Assembly: GCA_016705245.1 (NCBI GenBank)
Contig: JADIYM010000039.1
Span: 86,355 to 150,354, forward strand
Direction of reading: 5' to 3'
Length of the DNA stretch: 64,000 nucleotides
From: Blastocatellia bacterium
GTDB taxonomy: Bacteria; Acidobacteriota; Blastocatellia; UBA7656; JADIYM01
A program made the translations under genes and the position numbers. The notes under the pieces were generated by a model. That model searched no databases and was not told where the DNA came from. It saw nothing but the letters and a program-made list of their open reading frames with translations. This document shows positions 33,024 through 42,393 of the stretch, one piece after another; position 1 is the first letter of the stretch, and each line of letters opens with the position of its first letter.

Positions 33024-34643
33024 TCACGCGTCGCCGCCACGCGCGAGATCGCTCGAGGGACGCACGGCGACGGTCTTGAAGCGCTGAAGTCGAACGAGTC
33101 CGGGAGAAGCTCCGCGCGGTTTGCCGACGAACTTTCGCTCCGTGTATCGAACGTCGACGAGCGCATCGTCTTTCGCCTGGCTGAAGTAGGCCGCGAGCTG
33201 CGCGGCTTCGAGCAGCGTTCTGTGTGGCACGTCGCCGCGTTTCAGCAACTTGACGACCACGTGCGAGCCTGGATAGTCGGCGGCGTGAAGCCATATGTCT
33301 GACGGTCGGGCAATCTTGAAGGTCAACTCGTCGTTCGCGGCACTGGTTCGACCGACGAGGATCTCGTACCCGTCGGACGAAACGAATCGACGCGCACCAC
33401 GAACCGTCCGAGACGACTCGGAACTCCGCCCACGATCTCGCACTGGTGACCGGCTAATGCCGAGGATCTTGTCGAGACGCGAGCTCAGTGCTTCGACTGT
33501 CGACGTCGAGTCGGCACGCTCCAGCTCGCCGGACAAGCCGTCGAGGGCCGCGATGCGCGACTCGAGCGTCGGACGCCGCGCTTCGACGGCTTCGCGAGTG
33601 CGCTTTGCCTTGCGATGGCGGGAAAAGAGTTGGTCGGCGACGGCCTGCGGCGTGACGCCGCGGTCGGCTTCGACAAAGACTTCGCGCTGATCGTCGGAGT
33701 AGTAGTCGGTAATCGCGTAACCGCCGTCGACGTTTCGCGCGGTCGTGTGCTGGGCGAGCAGGCACTCGGCGAGTTCTCGAAATCGCTCGGCGCCCTCCGT
33801 GGCCCGCACGTCATCCGTCATTGCCGCGAGCGCACGCACGTCGCGTTCGCGCGAGACGCGGAGCCGCTGCGCCACGGCACGCGACCGGGCCGCAAGGGCC
33901 TCCGAATCACCACGGTCGCGCCACCACGCGTCAGCAGCTTCGCTCGGATCCCGGAACTGCTCTACTTCGGCGTCCGACATTGAATGTAGCCGAATGGTCG
34001 ATAGCGTTCGCCGGCCCGAAGGCTCGCGATAGAGAAGGAACGGGCCCCCGGTGGAAGCCAGATCGTGGTCGAGCGACGCCTGCGCCTCGCGCTGGCCCAT
34101 GGCCTCTGACCGAACTGCAAGCTCTCGCTCGAGGGTTCGAGAACGCCCTGGACCGCGACCGAGAGGAGGCGTGTAGACGTCTCCGACTCTCGAAATCCCC
34201 GATGCGGGTTCGTTCATTGTTGAAACGATCCGTCCGTCGGCGTCGACGAGCACGATGTTCGACGATCGTCCCGTCAGCTCGATGACGAGCTCTTGCCGCG
34301 CGATCTCGCCCGACGCTGCGAAACCGCGACACTCGAGCGTGACGACGCGGTCCGCTTCCGGTTTGCGGACAGCCTCGACGCGGGCGCCGCGCAGTCGCTT
34401 GCGAAGTAGTGCTCCGAAGGCCAGTTCGCCGCTCGTGTTCGGCTCGAGATCGGACACGGACCTGAGCGCCAGAAACGTCGCCGGAGCATCGGGGCGGACC
34501 GAGATGACCAGGAGGCGTCCGTCGGCCATTCGGAAGTCGACGGCAAGCACCGTCGCCGATGGCTGCCAGATGCGGCCAATCGACGCGCCGGTGAGCGACG
34601 GCCTCGCCGCGTCGACTACGGCCTGCAAGAACCGATTGTCCAT
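33024..34643 (-). CDS. rqcH: RqcH / NFACT family ribosome quality-control protein
   Basis: 539 residues. The NFACT-N domain is N-terminal (MDNRFLQAVVDAARPSLTGA), coiled coils occupy the middle, and the C-terminal NFACT-R (DUF814) domain reads EILVGRTSAANDELTFKIA then DIWLHAADYPGSHVVVK. This is the bacterial Rqc2/NEMF homologue, which binds stalled 50S-peptidyl-tRNA and adds Ala tails. It was formerly annotated as fibronectin-binding protein A. Slightly shorter than Firmicute RqcH (about 570). Confidence 0.93.
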   Translation of the reverse strand: MDNRFLQAVVDAARPSLTGASIGRIWQPSATVLAVDFRMADGRLLVISVRPDAPATFLALRSVSDLEPNTSGELAFGALLRKRLRGARVEAVRKPEADRVVTLECRGFAASGEIARQELVIELTGRSSNIVLVDADGRIVSTMNEPASGISRVGDVYTPPLGRGPGRSRTLERELAVRSEAMGQREAQASLDHDLASTGGPFLLYREPSGRRTLSTIRLHSMSDAEVEQFRDPSEAADAWWRDRGDSEALAARSRAVAQRLRVSRERDVRALAAMTDDVRATEGAERFRELAECLLAQHTTARNVDGGYAITDYYSDDQREVFVEADRGVTPQAVADQLFSRHRKAKRTREAVEARRPTLESRIAALDGLSGELERADSTSTVEALSSRLDKILGISRSPVRDRGRSSESSRTVRGARRFVSSDGYEILVGRTSAANDELTFKIARPSDIWLHAADYPGSHVVVKLLKRGDVPHRTLLEAAQLAAYFSQAKDDALVDVRYTERKFVGKPRGASPGLVRLQRFKTVAVRPSSDLARGGDA

Positions 34644-34670
34644 CGCCTCACCGCCGAGGAGACGGCGCCG

Positions 34671-35726
34671 CTATTCGCGAACGACGCGCGTGCCCGACAG
34701 CAGGTCGTGCAATCCACAGCGGTCGCGATTCGCAAAGACCCAGGCGAACCCGAGGCCGGCCGGGAGGGCAGCCGCCACATAGCCGGTCGCGCGAAGGAAC
34801 AGGGCGCGCGGCGTCGGATCGTTGCCGTCTTCGTCGACGACCCGCAGGCCGCCGACCATCATCCCGATCGTCCGGCCGCCAATCGAGAACATCGCGAGCA
34901 GGTAGAAGGCAGCGAGCAGAGAAAGCGTCGCCCCAAGCAACAAGAGCACCGGCGTCTGACGGAAGTCTCCGTTGATTGCCCAGGTGGTCGCGACAAACGG
35001 AATAGATACGAGCACATAGACGCCGACGTCGATCAGTCCCGCGAGCGCCCTCGCTGCGATCGAAGCGCGTTCGGCAGCAGGCCCCGACGGAAGGGCGGCC
35101 TGCGCGACGATGGCGTTCGGGTCGAAGAATTCGTCTTCAAGGCCCTCCAGCAATTCGGCGGGATCGAAGAGCTCTTCGCGAACGGGCATCGTCGCCACCA
35201 GCGCGTTGCGCGCGGGTTCGACTGCGGCAAGTGCCGAAGACTGTTGCATCGGGTGTGAATGCGTCGACGGCTGTGGCGAGGGCAGCGACGCAACGCGAGC
35301 CGCTGCCGCCGAGCCGCGACGGCCAATCGGCGTCGGCTGCGGCATCGCGTTCGCGGACGCACGGCGGAGCCGATCGAGCGCCGCGGCTACGATAGGGTTC
35401 GCGTGCTCTTCGCGAAGTTGCTGCGACGTTTCCTCGAGGGCCTCGGTAGTCGGCTCGGGCTCGGGCGCATGAGTCGAGGCTCGACGGGCGGCCGTCGCTT
35501 CACCGACCATGGCTTCCATGGAGCGGCGCGCCTTGATGGCCCGAACCTTCTCATTGAGCTCGATCCGCCAATCGGGCAATGATGCCCGCGTCGGTCGCTG
35601 TGAAGGGAACTCGATGAGTGTCGAAGAGGTCTCAACTCCGGGTGCGCGCTCTGGCGCGACACGCCCGCAGCGACTGCATCGGCTGAGCGTGTCCGGGTAG
35701 ACGTGGCTGCAGACAGGACACTTCAT
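34671..35726 (-). CDS. Zinc-ribbon RDD-family membrane protein
   Basis: 351 residues, 27 bp upstream of rqcH on the same strand. It opens with a zinc ribbon (CPVCS...CSRCG), has a long low-complexity cytoplasmic region, and ends in an RDD domain with hydrophobic helices (LIDVGVYVLVSIPFVATTW, VLLLLGATLSLLAAFYLLA) and IGGRTIGMMVGGLRVVD. RDD proteins are membrane proteins mostly of unknown function; some act as Na+ or K+ antiporters. Three proteins in this window begin with a zinc ribbon and two of them are membrane proteins. Confidence 0.85.
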   Translation of the reverse strand: MKCPVCSHVYPDTLSRCSRCGRVAPERAPGVETSSTLIEFPSQRPTRASLPDWRIELNEKVRAIKARRSMEAMVGEATAARRASTHAPEPEPTTEALEETSQQLREEHANPIVAAALDRLRRASANAMPQPTPIGRRGSAAAARVASLPSPQPSTHSHPMQQSSALAAVEPARNALVATMPVREELFDPAELLEGLEDEFFDPNAIVAQAALPSGPAAERASIAARALAGLIDVGVYVLVSIPFVATTWAINGDFRQTPVLLLLGATLSLLAAFYLLAMFSIGGRTIGMMVGGLRVVDEDGNDPTPRALFLRATGYVAAALPAGLGFAWVFANRDRCGLHDLLSGTRVVRE

Positions 35727-36015
35727 ACAAGTGGTTCCTCGAACGTGCGCACCAGACTTTGACTTAACTTGAAGCTTGGGGACCTAAAGAGGCCCCGATC
35801 CTACCAAAATGACCCATGCCGGTCAACAATCTTGTTCGTGAGCCATCGGGTCCTGAAATGCCCCGGATTGTCTGCGTCTATAGGGCGTCAGAAGTACCTG
35901 TGCGGGATGTCCCGTGTCAGTCGAGCGCGTCACTCAACGGAGGTTTCCCGTCCAGCTGCAGCGGTCGGACCGACTACTTTGTGACGAAGCTCACAAGTGC
36001 TTGAAAAAAATAGGG
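35727..36015. other. Gene-free stretch upstream of an intergenic promoter
   Basis: About 290 bp between the RDD gene start and the promoter at 36016. No gene seen. The last 25 bases are A/T rich (GCTTGAAAAAAATAGGG), which could serve as an UP element for that promoter. Confidence 0.45.
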
Positions 36016-36043
36016 TTGACAGTCCGACTTTTTTGGCTAGAAT
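36016..36043 (+). promoter_or_regulatory. Strong sigma-70 promoter in a gene-free gap
   Basis: TTGACA at 36016-36021 (perfect -35), a 16-base spacer, and TAGAAT at 36038-36043, with an A-rich tract just upstream and a GC-rich CCGCCGC discriminator downstream. That combination is typical of stable-RNA promoters. It points toward the candidate RNA below and towards the 3' end of recA on the opposite strand. Confidence 0.65.
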
Positions 36044-36049
36044 CCGCCG

Positions 36050-36215
36050 CAGAGAAAGCGAAGACATCAACCTGGTCGCATCCCCGTACTCAGGAATTGA
36101 ATTCGCGGACTCGCAATCGCATAGTCACCCACCCTTACCAGCCGGGCCTAAACAGAGTCGCCCCCCGATTCTGCAAAGCTCGGCTGGTATGCATTTGGGG
36201 GTGAATGTCCCCAGA
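36050..36215 (+). ncRNA. Candidate structured small RNA upstream of recA 3' end
   Basis: No open frame of substance follows the promoter at 36016-36043. TACCAGCCG (36136-36144) pairs perfectly with CGGCTGGTA (36181-36189), and inside it AGAGTCG (36154-36160) pairs with CGATTCT (36166-36172, one G-T pair) around a CCCCC loop. A further GGGG/CCCC hairpin follows at 36197-36212. This supports a short stable RNA ending before the repeat at 36231. It matches none of the housekeeping RNAs I can recognise. Confidence 0.4.
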
Positions 36216-36230
36216 AACTGAGTATCTGAC

Positions 36231-36287
36231 CTTTGCGACTTCGCGCCTTGGCGCGAGATGTTCTCGCAAAGGCGCAAAGCCGCAAAG
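36231..36287. repeat. Dispersed inverted repeat (GCGCAAAGGC family)
   Basis: CTTTGCGACTTCGCGCCTTG at 36231 pairs with CAAAGGCGCAAAGCCGCAAAG near 36267-36287. It sits just after recA (minus strand) and after the candidate RNA (plus strand), a position fit for a bidirectional terminator. Confidence 0.75.
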
Positions 36288-36303
36288 GAAGATCCGGGTT
36301 GGA

Positions 36304-37350
<1,047 letters not shown>

Positions 37351-37609
37351 GGAGTTCCTCTTTCCCAGTACCAACGTAATCAGCCGGGGCACGCCGCCGA
37401 CGATGAGGCATCCCGGATTCTACACACAGCCGCCCGCCCGACGCCACAACATCTTCGAGGCGCCGGACGGTCGACCACGACCGCTTGTGACTCCCCATGA
37501 TCGAGCCGAACCGCCTCCGGGTTGCGTGGACGGCGCAATTTTCGATAAGAGTTTTTCAGGACGAGGTAATCGCGGCACCGGCCGGTAGAACCTCGGGAGG
37601 AGCCCAACC

Positions 37610-38374
37610 GTGCCGGATTTCCAGTTGCGAACCATTCAGACCTTTCAGGAGATCGACCAGTGCATCCAGTTGCAGCGGGCGACGTGGGGTTTGCCGGACG
37701 TCGACATCACGCCGGCGCGGCTGTTCGTCGTGGCGCAGTGGTCGGGGGCGCCGTCCATCGGAGCATTCGACACATCCGACCGGGTCGTCGGCTTCGTGCA
37801 CACGCTGATGGCTCGTCACGAAGGCACGCCGGCCTTCTACTCGCACATGCTGGCCGTCGACGAATCCCTGCGTGACACCGGTATTGGATACAGCCTGAAG
37901 CTGGCCCAGCGCGACCAGGCGCTCGCGCTCAACGTCCCACTCGTGATCTGGACTTTCGATCCGCTGCAGTCACGCAACGCGCATTTCAATCTGAACAAGC
38001 TCGGCGCGGTCGTGCGCCGCTACGCAGTGAATTTCTACGGTGAGCAGCACGCTTCGGTCTTCGATGCCGGCATCGGTTCCGACCGGGTGTTTGCGGAGTG
38101 GTGGGTCGGGTCCCGTCGTGTCGAGCTGGCGCTTGCAGGCGAACCGTCACCGCCCGACGTGAGCCACGATTCCATCGACATCCCCGGCGACTTCAACTCG
38201 GTAAAGCGGACCGATCACCAGCAGGCGCTCATCTGGCGGTTGCAGACCCGCGAGGCCTTCCAGAGCCGGTTGAGTCGCGGACTGGTCGTCGTTGGGCTCG
38301 AACGCGATATTGGGAGCGGAATCAGCCGGTATCGTCTGGCGAGTGCGGAGGCGACCAGTGATGCGCTTCGATAG
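37610..38374 (+). CDS. GNAT-type acetyltransferase paired with a racemase
   Basis: 254 residues from GTG 37610 with GGGAGGAG 7 bases upstream. It resembles the COG3375 group of predicted GNAT acetyltransferases (LRTIQTFQEIDQCIQLQRAT, MLAVDESLRDTGIGYSLKLA for the acetyl-CoA loop, TFDPLQSRNAHFNLNKLGA). These genes are often next to N-acylamino-acid racemase genes, exactly as here, where the MenC-like gene overlaps its end by 14 bp. The pair may act on N-acylated amino acids. Substrate unknown. Confidence 0.83.
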   Translation: MPDFQLRTIQTFQEIDQCIQLQRATWGLPDVDITPARLFVVAQWSGAPSIGAFDTSDRVVGFVHTLMARHEGTPAFYSHMLAVDESLRDTGIGYSLKLAQRDQALALNVPLVIWTFDPLQSRNAHFNLNKLGAVVRRYAVNFYGEQHASVFDAGIGSDRVFAEWWVGSRRVELALAGEPSPPDVSHDSIDIPGDFNSVKRTDHQQALIWRLQTREAFQSRLSRGLVVVGLERDIGSGISRYRLASAEATSDALR

Positions 38375-39479
38375 CGTCACCCTGCGCGAGATCGCTCTCG
38401 ACCTCATCGCTCCGTTCGAAACCAGCTTCGGGCGCACGACCGACCGCCGGATCATTCTCGTCGAGGCACGGGCCGACGGTGCTTCGGGATGGGGCGAGTG
38501 CGTTGCGTCCGAGGGACCCTTCTTCAATGAGGAGTTCACCGATGGCGCGTGGGAAGTGATCCGGCAATTCGTGATCCCTCGGCTTGTCGAAGTGGAGATC
38601 GACGATCCCGAAGCCGTCTCCGCCGCTCTCAAGCCGATCCGCGGGAATCGGATGGCCCGTGCGGCCGTCGAGACGGCTGCGTGGGACCTCGTTGCACGGC
38701 ACCGCGGTCTTCCGCTCTGGCGAATGCTCGGTGGGAGTCGCCAGGCGATCGACTGCGGTGTATCGATCGGACTGCAGCCGTCTACCGAAGGACTGATCGA
38801 GAAGGTGCGGCGCGAACTCGATTCCGGATATCGCCGGATCAAGATCAAGATCGCACCAGGTCGGGACGTCGCACTCGTGGCGGCGGTACGCGATCGGTTC
38901 GGCGACATCGTTCTGTCGGTCGACGCGAACTCCGCATATTCGCTTGCGGATCTCGACACCCTCGAGGAGCTCGACCAGTTCGGACTGCTGATGATGGAAC
39001 AGCCGTTGCGGCCCGGTGACCTGATCGATCACGCGAAACTTCAGGCGCGCCTGTCGACGGCGATTTGTCTCGACGAATCGGTCGTCGACGACGAGTCGTG
39101 CCGGCAGGCGCTCGAGATCGGCGCCTGCCGAATCGTCAATATCAAGCTCGGTCGCGTCGGCGGACACGCCGAGGCCCGGCGGATCGCCGATCGCTGTGCC
39201 GATGCGGGCGTGCCGGTCTGGTGCGGCGGCATGCTCGAGGCCGGCATCGGGCGAATGCACAACGCCGCGATGTCGAGTCTCGGGGCTTTCACGCTCCCCG
39301 GCGACGTCTCGGACAGCCGGCGATACTGGCTCGACGACATCGTCGAGCCGCGCCCGACGGTCGAGCCCGATGGCACGATGCGGTTGCCGGAACTGCCGGG
39401 CATCGGCGTGGCGATTCGCCGGGAACGAATCGAAGCTCTCACGAAACGACAGTGGACGTGGGAACGCGCGAGTGCCTGA
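38361..39479 (+). CDS. menC: N-acylamino acid racemase / o-succinylbenzoate synthase family enzyme
   Basis: 372 residues from ATG 38361. Enolase superfamily: the KxK catalytic lysine motif in RRIKIKIAPG, metal ligands in VDANSAYS, MEQPL and LDESV, and the second lysine in NIKLGRVGG. Family members make o-succinylbenzoate in menaquinone biosynthesis, racemise N-succinylamino acids, or do both. The GNAT neighbour favours the racemase role; the presence of ubiE (menG) in the window keeps the MenC role possible. No other men genes are adjacent. Confidence 0.88.
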   Translation: MRFDSVTLREIALDLIAPFETSFGRTTDRRIILVEARADGASGWGECVASEGPFFNEEFTDGAWEVIRQFVIPRLVEVEIDDPEAVSAALKPIRGNRMARAAVETAAWDLVARHRGLPLWRMLGGSRQAIDCGVSIGLQPSTEGLIEKVRRELDSGYRRIKIKIAPGRDVALVAAVRDRFGDIVLSVDANSAYSLADLDTLEELDQFGLLMMEQPLRPGDLIDHAKLQARLSTAICLDESVVDDESCRQALEIGACRIVNIKLGRVGGHAEARRIADRCADAGVPVWCGGMLEAGIGRMHNAAMSSLGAFTLPGDVSDSRRYWLDDIVEPRPTVEPDGTMRLPELPGIGVAIRRERIEALTKRQWTWERASA

Positions 39480-39486
39480 CGCCCCT

Positions 39487-39564
39487 GCGGCTTTGCGCCT
39501 TTGCGCGAACCTCTTCACGCTCAAAGAAGTTCGCGCAAAGGCGCGAAGGCGCAAAGGCGCAAGG
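39487..39564. repeat. Dispersed inverted repeat (GCGCAAAGGC family)
   Basis: GCGGCTTTGCGCCTTTGCGC at 39487 is complementary to sequence at 39529-39564 (GTTCGCGCAAAGGCGCGAAG and on). It follows the menC-like gene directly. Confidence 0.8.
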
Positions 39565-39585
39565 AAGTGTTGCCGAAGTCTTGCC

Positions 39586-39615
39586 TTGTAGGTCATCCGG
39601 TTGCGGGGGTATCAT
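39586..39615 (+). promoter_or_regulatory. Weak predicted promoter for the amidotransferase gene
   Basis: TTGTAG at 39586-39591 and TATCAT at 39610-39615, 18-base spacer, about 60 bp before GTG 39679. Confidence 0.3.
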
Positions 39616-39678
39616 CGGCTCTCCGCTCGCCAGTCCAGTCCGTAGCCATTTCGAACCGGGTCCAAGGGAGTCTGCCCT

Positions 39679-41073
39679 GTGAGTAATGCCGTGCAGGACG
39701 AGTCCGTCGTCGCCCACGCCTCCGTCATCGCTTCCCCGATTACCGTTGCTCCGTCGGTGGACAGGCGCATCGACGCCATTCGCGTCGTCATCGTGAACAA
39801 TCTGCTCCATGAGCCGGAGGACCTCTCCGAGGTCGCGCGCCGGGACCCGTCGTTCGACGAGCGCGCGTGGATCAAGCAGGAACGCTACATCTCAGGGCTC
39901 GCCCTTCCGAACATCGAGAAGAACGTCAAGAACCTCGCGATCCGTCCCGAGGTGCTCACGCTTCATCTATCGCAGGTCAACCCTGAGATCGTCGCGGAGT
40001 TCGACGCGGACGCCGTCGTGCTCAGCGGGACCTTGCGCGACTTCGATTACTACCGCCCTGACATGATCGAGGGTTTCGCGAACTTCGTGCGTACGACCGA
40101 GGTGCCGGTGCTCGGAATCTGCGGAGGCCACCAGCTCGTGGGGCAGTCCTTCGGATCGAGCATCATCACGCTCGACAAGAGACTGCCGTCGGAGCGCCGG
40201 ACGAACCGGCTCGTCGAATACCAATACCGATACGTGAAGATTCTCAAGGACGACCCGATCTTCGATCGTATCGACGACCGATCCGATTCGCGTCACACCG
40301 ATCGGCATTCGCGTACGGACATCCTCCGGGTCTGGCAGAATCACGGACTCATGATCGACCGCCTGCCGGAGGGCTTCGAGCAGCTCGCTTGCGGGTACCT
40401 CTGTCCGTTGCAGATGATGGTGAAACGGACGGACCGCCAGCTCATCTACACCGTACAGTTCCACATCGAGAAGTCATTCGAGGACTGGGACCGACCGAAG
40501 TCGTTCTGGGACCACCACGTCGAGTCGCGCGACGGCCGGATCATCTTCGAGAATTTCCTCGTCGAGGCGCTCAAACACCGGGTGGCGCTCGAGGCCAGGC
40601 ACGCGCCGTGTTCACGGTCTCAAAAGTGCTGTGCCCGGTGGACTTCTCCGGCGAGAGTGCGCGCGCACTCGAGGCGGCGCTGGCTGCCGTTGCCGCCCAC
40701 GACGCGGAACTCTACCTGCTATACGTCGTCGAAGGTCCGGCCGCCGCCGACGGCGGCACCTACGACCACGCGTGTGGAGGCCGGCAAGGAAGCGCTTCGT
40801 CAGCGTCTCGCTGCGCTTGTCGAGGAAACGACGCCCGATCTCAAACCGCACCTGCTGGTGTCGGATGGCGACCCGGCGGAGGAGATCCTCCGGATGGAAG
40901 AGATTTTCGGCATCGATCTTATTGTCCTCGCACCTCACGGTCGGCCGACGCTCGGCAAGATCATCTTCGGGTCCGTGTCGGACAAGGTCTCTCGCGGCTC
41001 TCGCGCACACCTGCTCATCGTCAAGAATCGCCCGGACGGGGAGCTTCCGGAACTGGACGCGGACGAGCTGTGA
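39679..41073 (+). CDS. Class I glutamine amidotransferase; frame runs into UspA sequence
   Basis: Start GTG 39679 with GGGAG upstream. Residues 35-305 form a GATase1 domain: VVLSGTLRDFDYYR, nucleophile elbow GICGGHQL (Cys about 148), and the HxE pair in VQFHIEKSFE. It would hydrolyse glutamine and pass ammonia to a partner; no synthetase partner is adjacent. After about residue 308 the frame becomes atypical (CSRSQKCCARWTSPARV) until residue 366, where the second half of a UspA protein appears in this same frame. The missing stop codon and the shared frame indicate one or two indels between 40600 and 40780. GATase and UspA may be separate genes or a fusion. Confidence 0.75.
   Translation: MSNAVQDESVVAHASVIASPITVAPSVDRRIDAIRVVIVNNLLHEPEDLSEVARRDPSFDERAWIKQERYISGLALPNIEKNVKNLAIRPEVLTLHLSQVNPEIVAEFDADAVVLSGTLRDFDYYRPDMIEGFANFVRTTEVPVLGICGGHQLVGQSFGSSIITLDKRLPSERRTNRLVEYQYRYVKILKDDPIFDRIDDRSDSRHTDRHSRTDILRVWQNHGLMIDRLPEGFEQLACGYLCPLQMMVKRTDRQLIYTVQFHIEKSFEDWDRPKSFWDHHVESRDGRIIFENFLVEALKHRVALEARHAPCSRSQKCCARWTSPARVRAHSRRRWLPLPPTTRNSTCYTSSKVRPPPTAAPTTTRVEAGKEALRQRLAALVEETTPDLKPHLLVSDGDPAEEILRMEEIFGIDLIVLAPHGRPTLGKIIFGSVSDKVSRGSRAHLLIVKNRPDGELPELDADEL
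40608..41073 (+). CDS. Universal stress protein UspA, with apparent one-base frameshift
   Basis: Starts at GTG 40608 in a frame different from its end. The first half (KVLCPVDFSGESARALEAAL, ELYLLYVVEGP) is in one frame, the second (VEAGKEALRQRLAALVEE, IDLIVLAPHGRPTLGKIIFG, GSVSDKVSRGS) in another. Removing one base near 40765-40772, for instance from the CC in GACCAC, joins them. The ATP-binding G-x2-G-x9-G(S/T) motif is recognisable as GRPTLGKIIFGSVS, so it is probably of the nucleotide-binding kind. The stop overlaps the start of the HEAT-repeat gene (GTGA). Likely an indel artefact rather than decay. Confidence 0.7.
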
Positions 41074-42284
41074 AGCGCTCATTCCTGGCATCAGCACTTT
41101 GCCTGCAGGTACTGGTCTGCGGGCTCGCGTGCGATCCTCCGCCCGCCGGCAACGGCAATCGCACGGCCGCGGGACCCGCATCGGGGAACACGATCGATTC
41201 CGCGGACCCTTCGCGACTCGGAGGGGTGCCGATGCCGACGGTGGATCCGAAGGAGGTTCCGGCGCTCATCGCCGAGCTGTCGGGCGGATCGGTCGAAGCG
41301 CGACGGCGCGCCGCGGAACGCCTCGGTCTCGTTTATCCACCGAGCTCGGAGGCCGTCGGTCCGCTGACGGCGGCTCTCAGGGATCCGGACGCCGACGTTC
41401 GGGCGAATGCCGCGAACGGTCTGGCGCTCATCGGCCCTCCGGCGTCGAAGGCGGTGCCCGACCTCGTCGTGGCCCTCGAAGATCCGGCGGCAGATGTCCG
41501 GTTCCACGCCGCGAACGCGCTCGGAATGCTCGATGCTCCGTCCCTGGCTGTCATCAACGCGCTCGTCCGGCTCTCCGGCGATCCGGATCCGCGTTTGCGC
41601 CGCGCCGGCGTCACGGCGCTCGGGAATCTCGGCGCTCCGGCAAGCGCTGCGCTGCAGACGCTGATCGACAGACTGACCGACGGCGACGTGGACGTGCGCG
41701 TTGCGTCGGCGTCGGCGCTCGGGCGGATGGGCGACGCCGCCTCGGCGGCGTCAGGGGCCCTCGTGTCGGCGCTCGCGGAGCCGGACGAACGGGTCCGGCG
41801 GTCGTCGGCGATTGCGCTCGGCGACATCCGTCCTCCGCAGCCGGCGGCCGTTGCGGCGCTGGCGTCGGCGACGGGTGATTCGAGCCCTGCAGTGCGCTCT
41901 TCCGCGCTTCAGGCGCTGCGATCGCTCGGTCCGACGGCGGTAGCGGCCGTGCCGACGCTCAAGTCACTCGCGGCGCATTCCGAAGCCGGAGTTCGCGCGA
42001 CAGCGCTGCAGACCCTGACGGCCGTGGACGGGAAGAATCGGGGTACCGTCGATGTCCTCGCGGCGGCGCTACGCGATTCGGACCCGGTCGTTCGAGGTGT
42101 CGCGGCCGATGCGTTGGGGACGATCGGTACGGGGGCCGCTTCGACGGTGCCTGAGCTCATCAAATCGCTCGAGGATTCGAGTGAGGAGGTCCGTAGCCGG
42201 GCGGCCGATGCGTTGTATCTGGTCGGGACTCCCGAAGCGAAGAAGGCGGCCGAGGCGTACGTAAAGAAGTCGCGGAAGGGCTAG
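41070..42284 (+). CDS. HEAT-repeat lipoprotein
   Basis: 404 residues from GTG 41070, overlapping the UspA stop. The signal peptide ends LVCGLAC, a lipobox with lipidated Cys about 21. After a Gly/Asn/Ala-rich tether come roughly ten HEAT/PBS-lyase-type repeats of about 31-38 residues with the recurrent DP-D-x-x-V-R-x-x-A-A-x-ALG pattern (for example DPDADVRANAANGLALIG, DSDPVVRGVAADALGTIG). HEAT solenoids bind other proteins; this one would sit on the periplasmic face or outer membrane. No partner can be named. Confidence 0.88.
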   Translation: MKRSFLASALCLQVLVCGLACDPPPAGNGNRTAAGPASGNTIDSADPSRLGGVPMPTVDPKEVPALIAELSGGSVEARRRAAERLGLVYPPSSEAVGPLTAALRDPDADVRANAANGLALIGPPASKAVPDLVVALEDPAADVRFHAANALGMLDAPSLAVINALVRLSGDPDPRLRRAGVTALGNLGAPASAALQTLIDRLTDGDVDVRVASASALGRMGDAASAASGALVSALAEPDERVRRSSAIALGDIRPPQPAAVAALASATGDSSPAVRSSALQALRSLGPTAVAAVPTLKSLAAHSEAGVRATALQTLTAVDGKNRGTVDVLAAALRDSDPVVRGVAADALGTIGTGAASTVPELIKSLEDSSEEVRSRAADALYLVGTPEAKKAAEAYVKKSRKG

Positions 42285-42304
42285 GCCTGAGCCTTCCAGT
42301 TATT

Positions 42305-42382
42305 GCCTTTGCGCCTTTGCGCCTTAGCGCGAACTTCTTCGTGCCCAGAGGAAAGTCGCGCAAAGGCGCAAAGGCGCAAAGT
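42305..42382. repeat. Dispersed inverted repeat between convergent genes
   Basis: CCTTTGCGCCTTTGCGCCTT pairs with GCGCAAAGGCGCAAAGGCGC at the right end. It fills the whole gap between the HEAT-repeat gene and the convergent amidohydrolase gene. Confidence 0.85.
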
Positions 42383-42393
42383 CCGAAGAGTCC

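Noticed and set aside
37351..37609. LexA (SOS) operator upstream of recA
   Set aside because: I looked for GAAC-N4-GTTC and the CTGT-N8-ACAG form and found neither convincingly.
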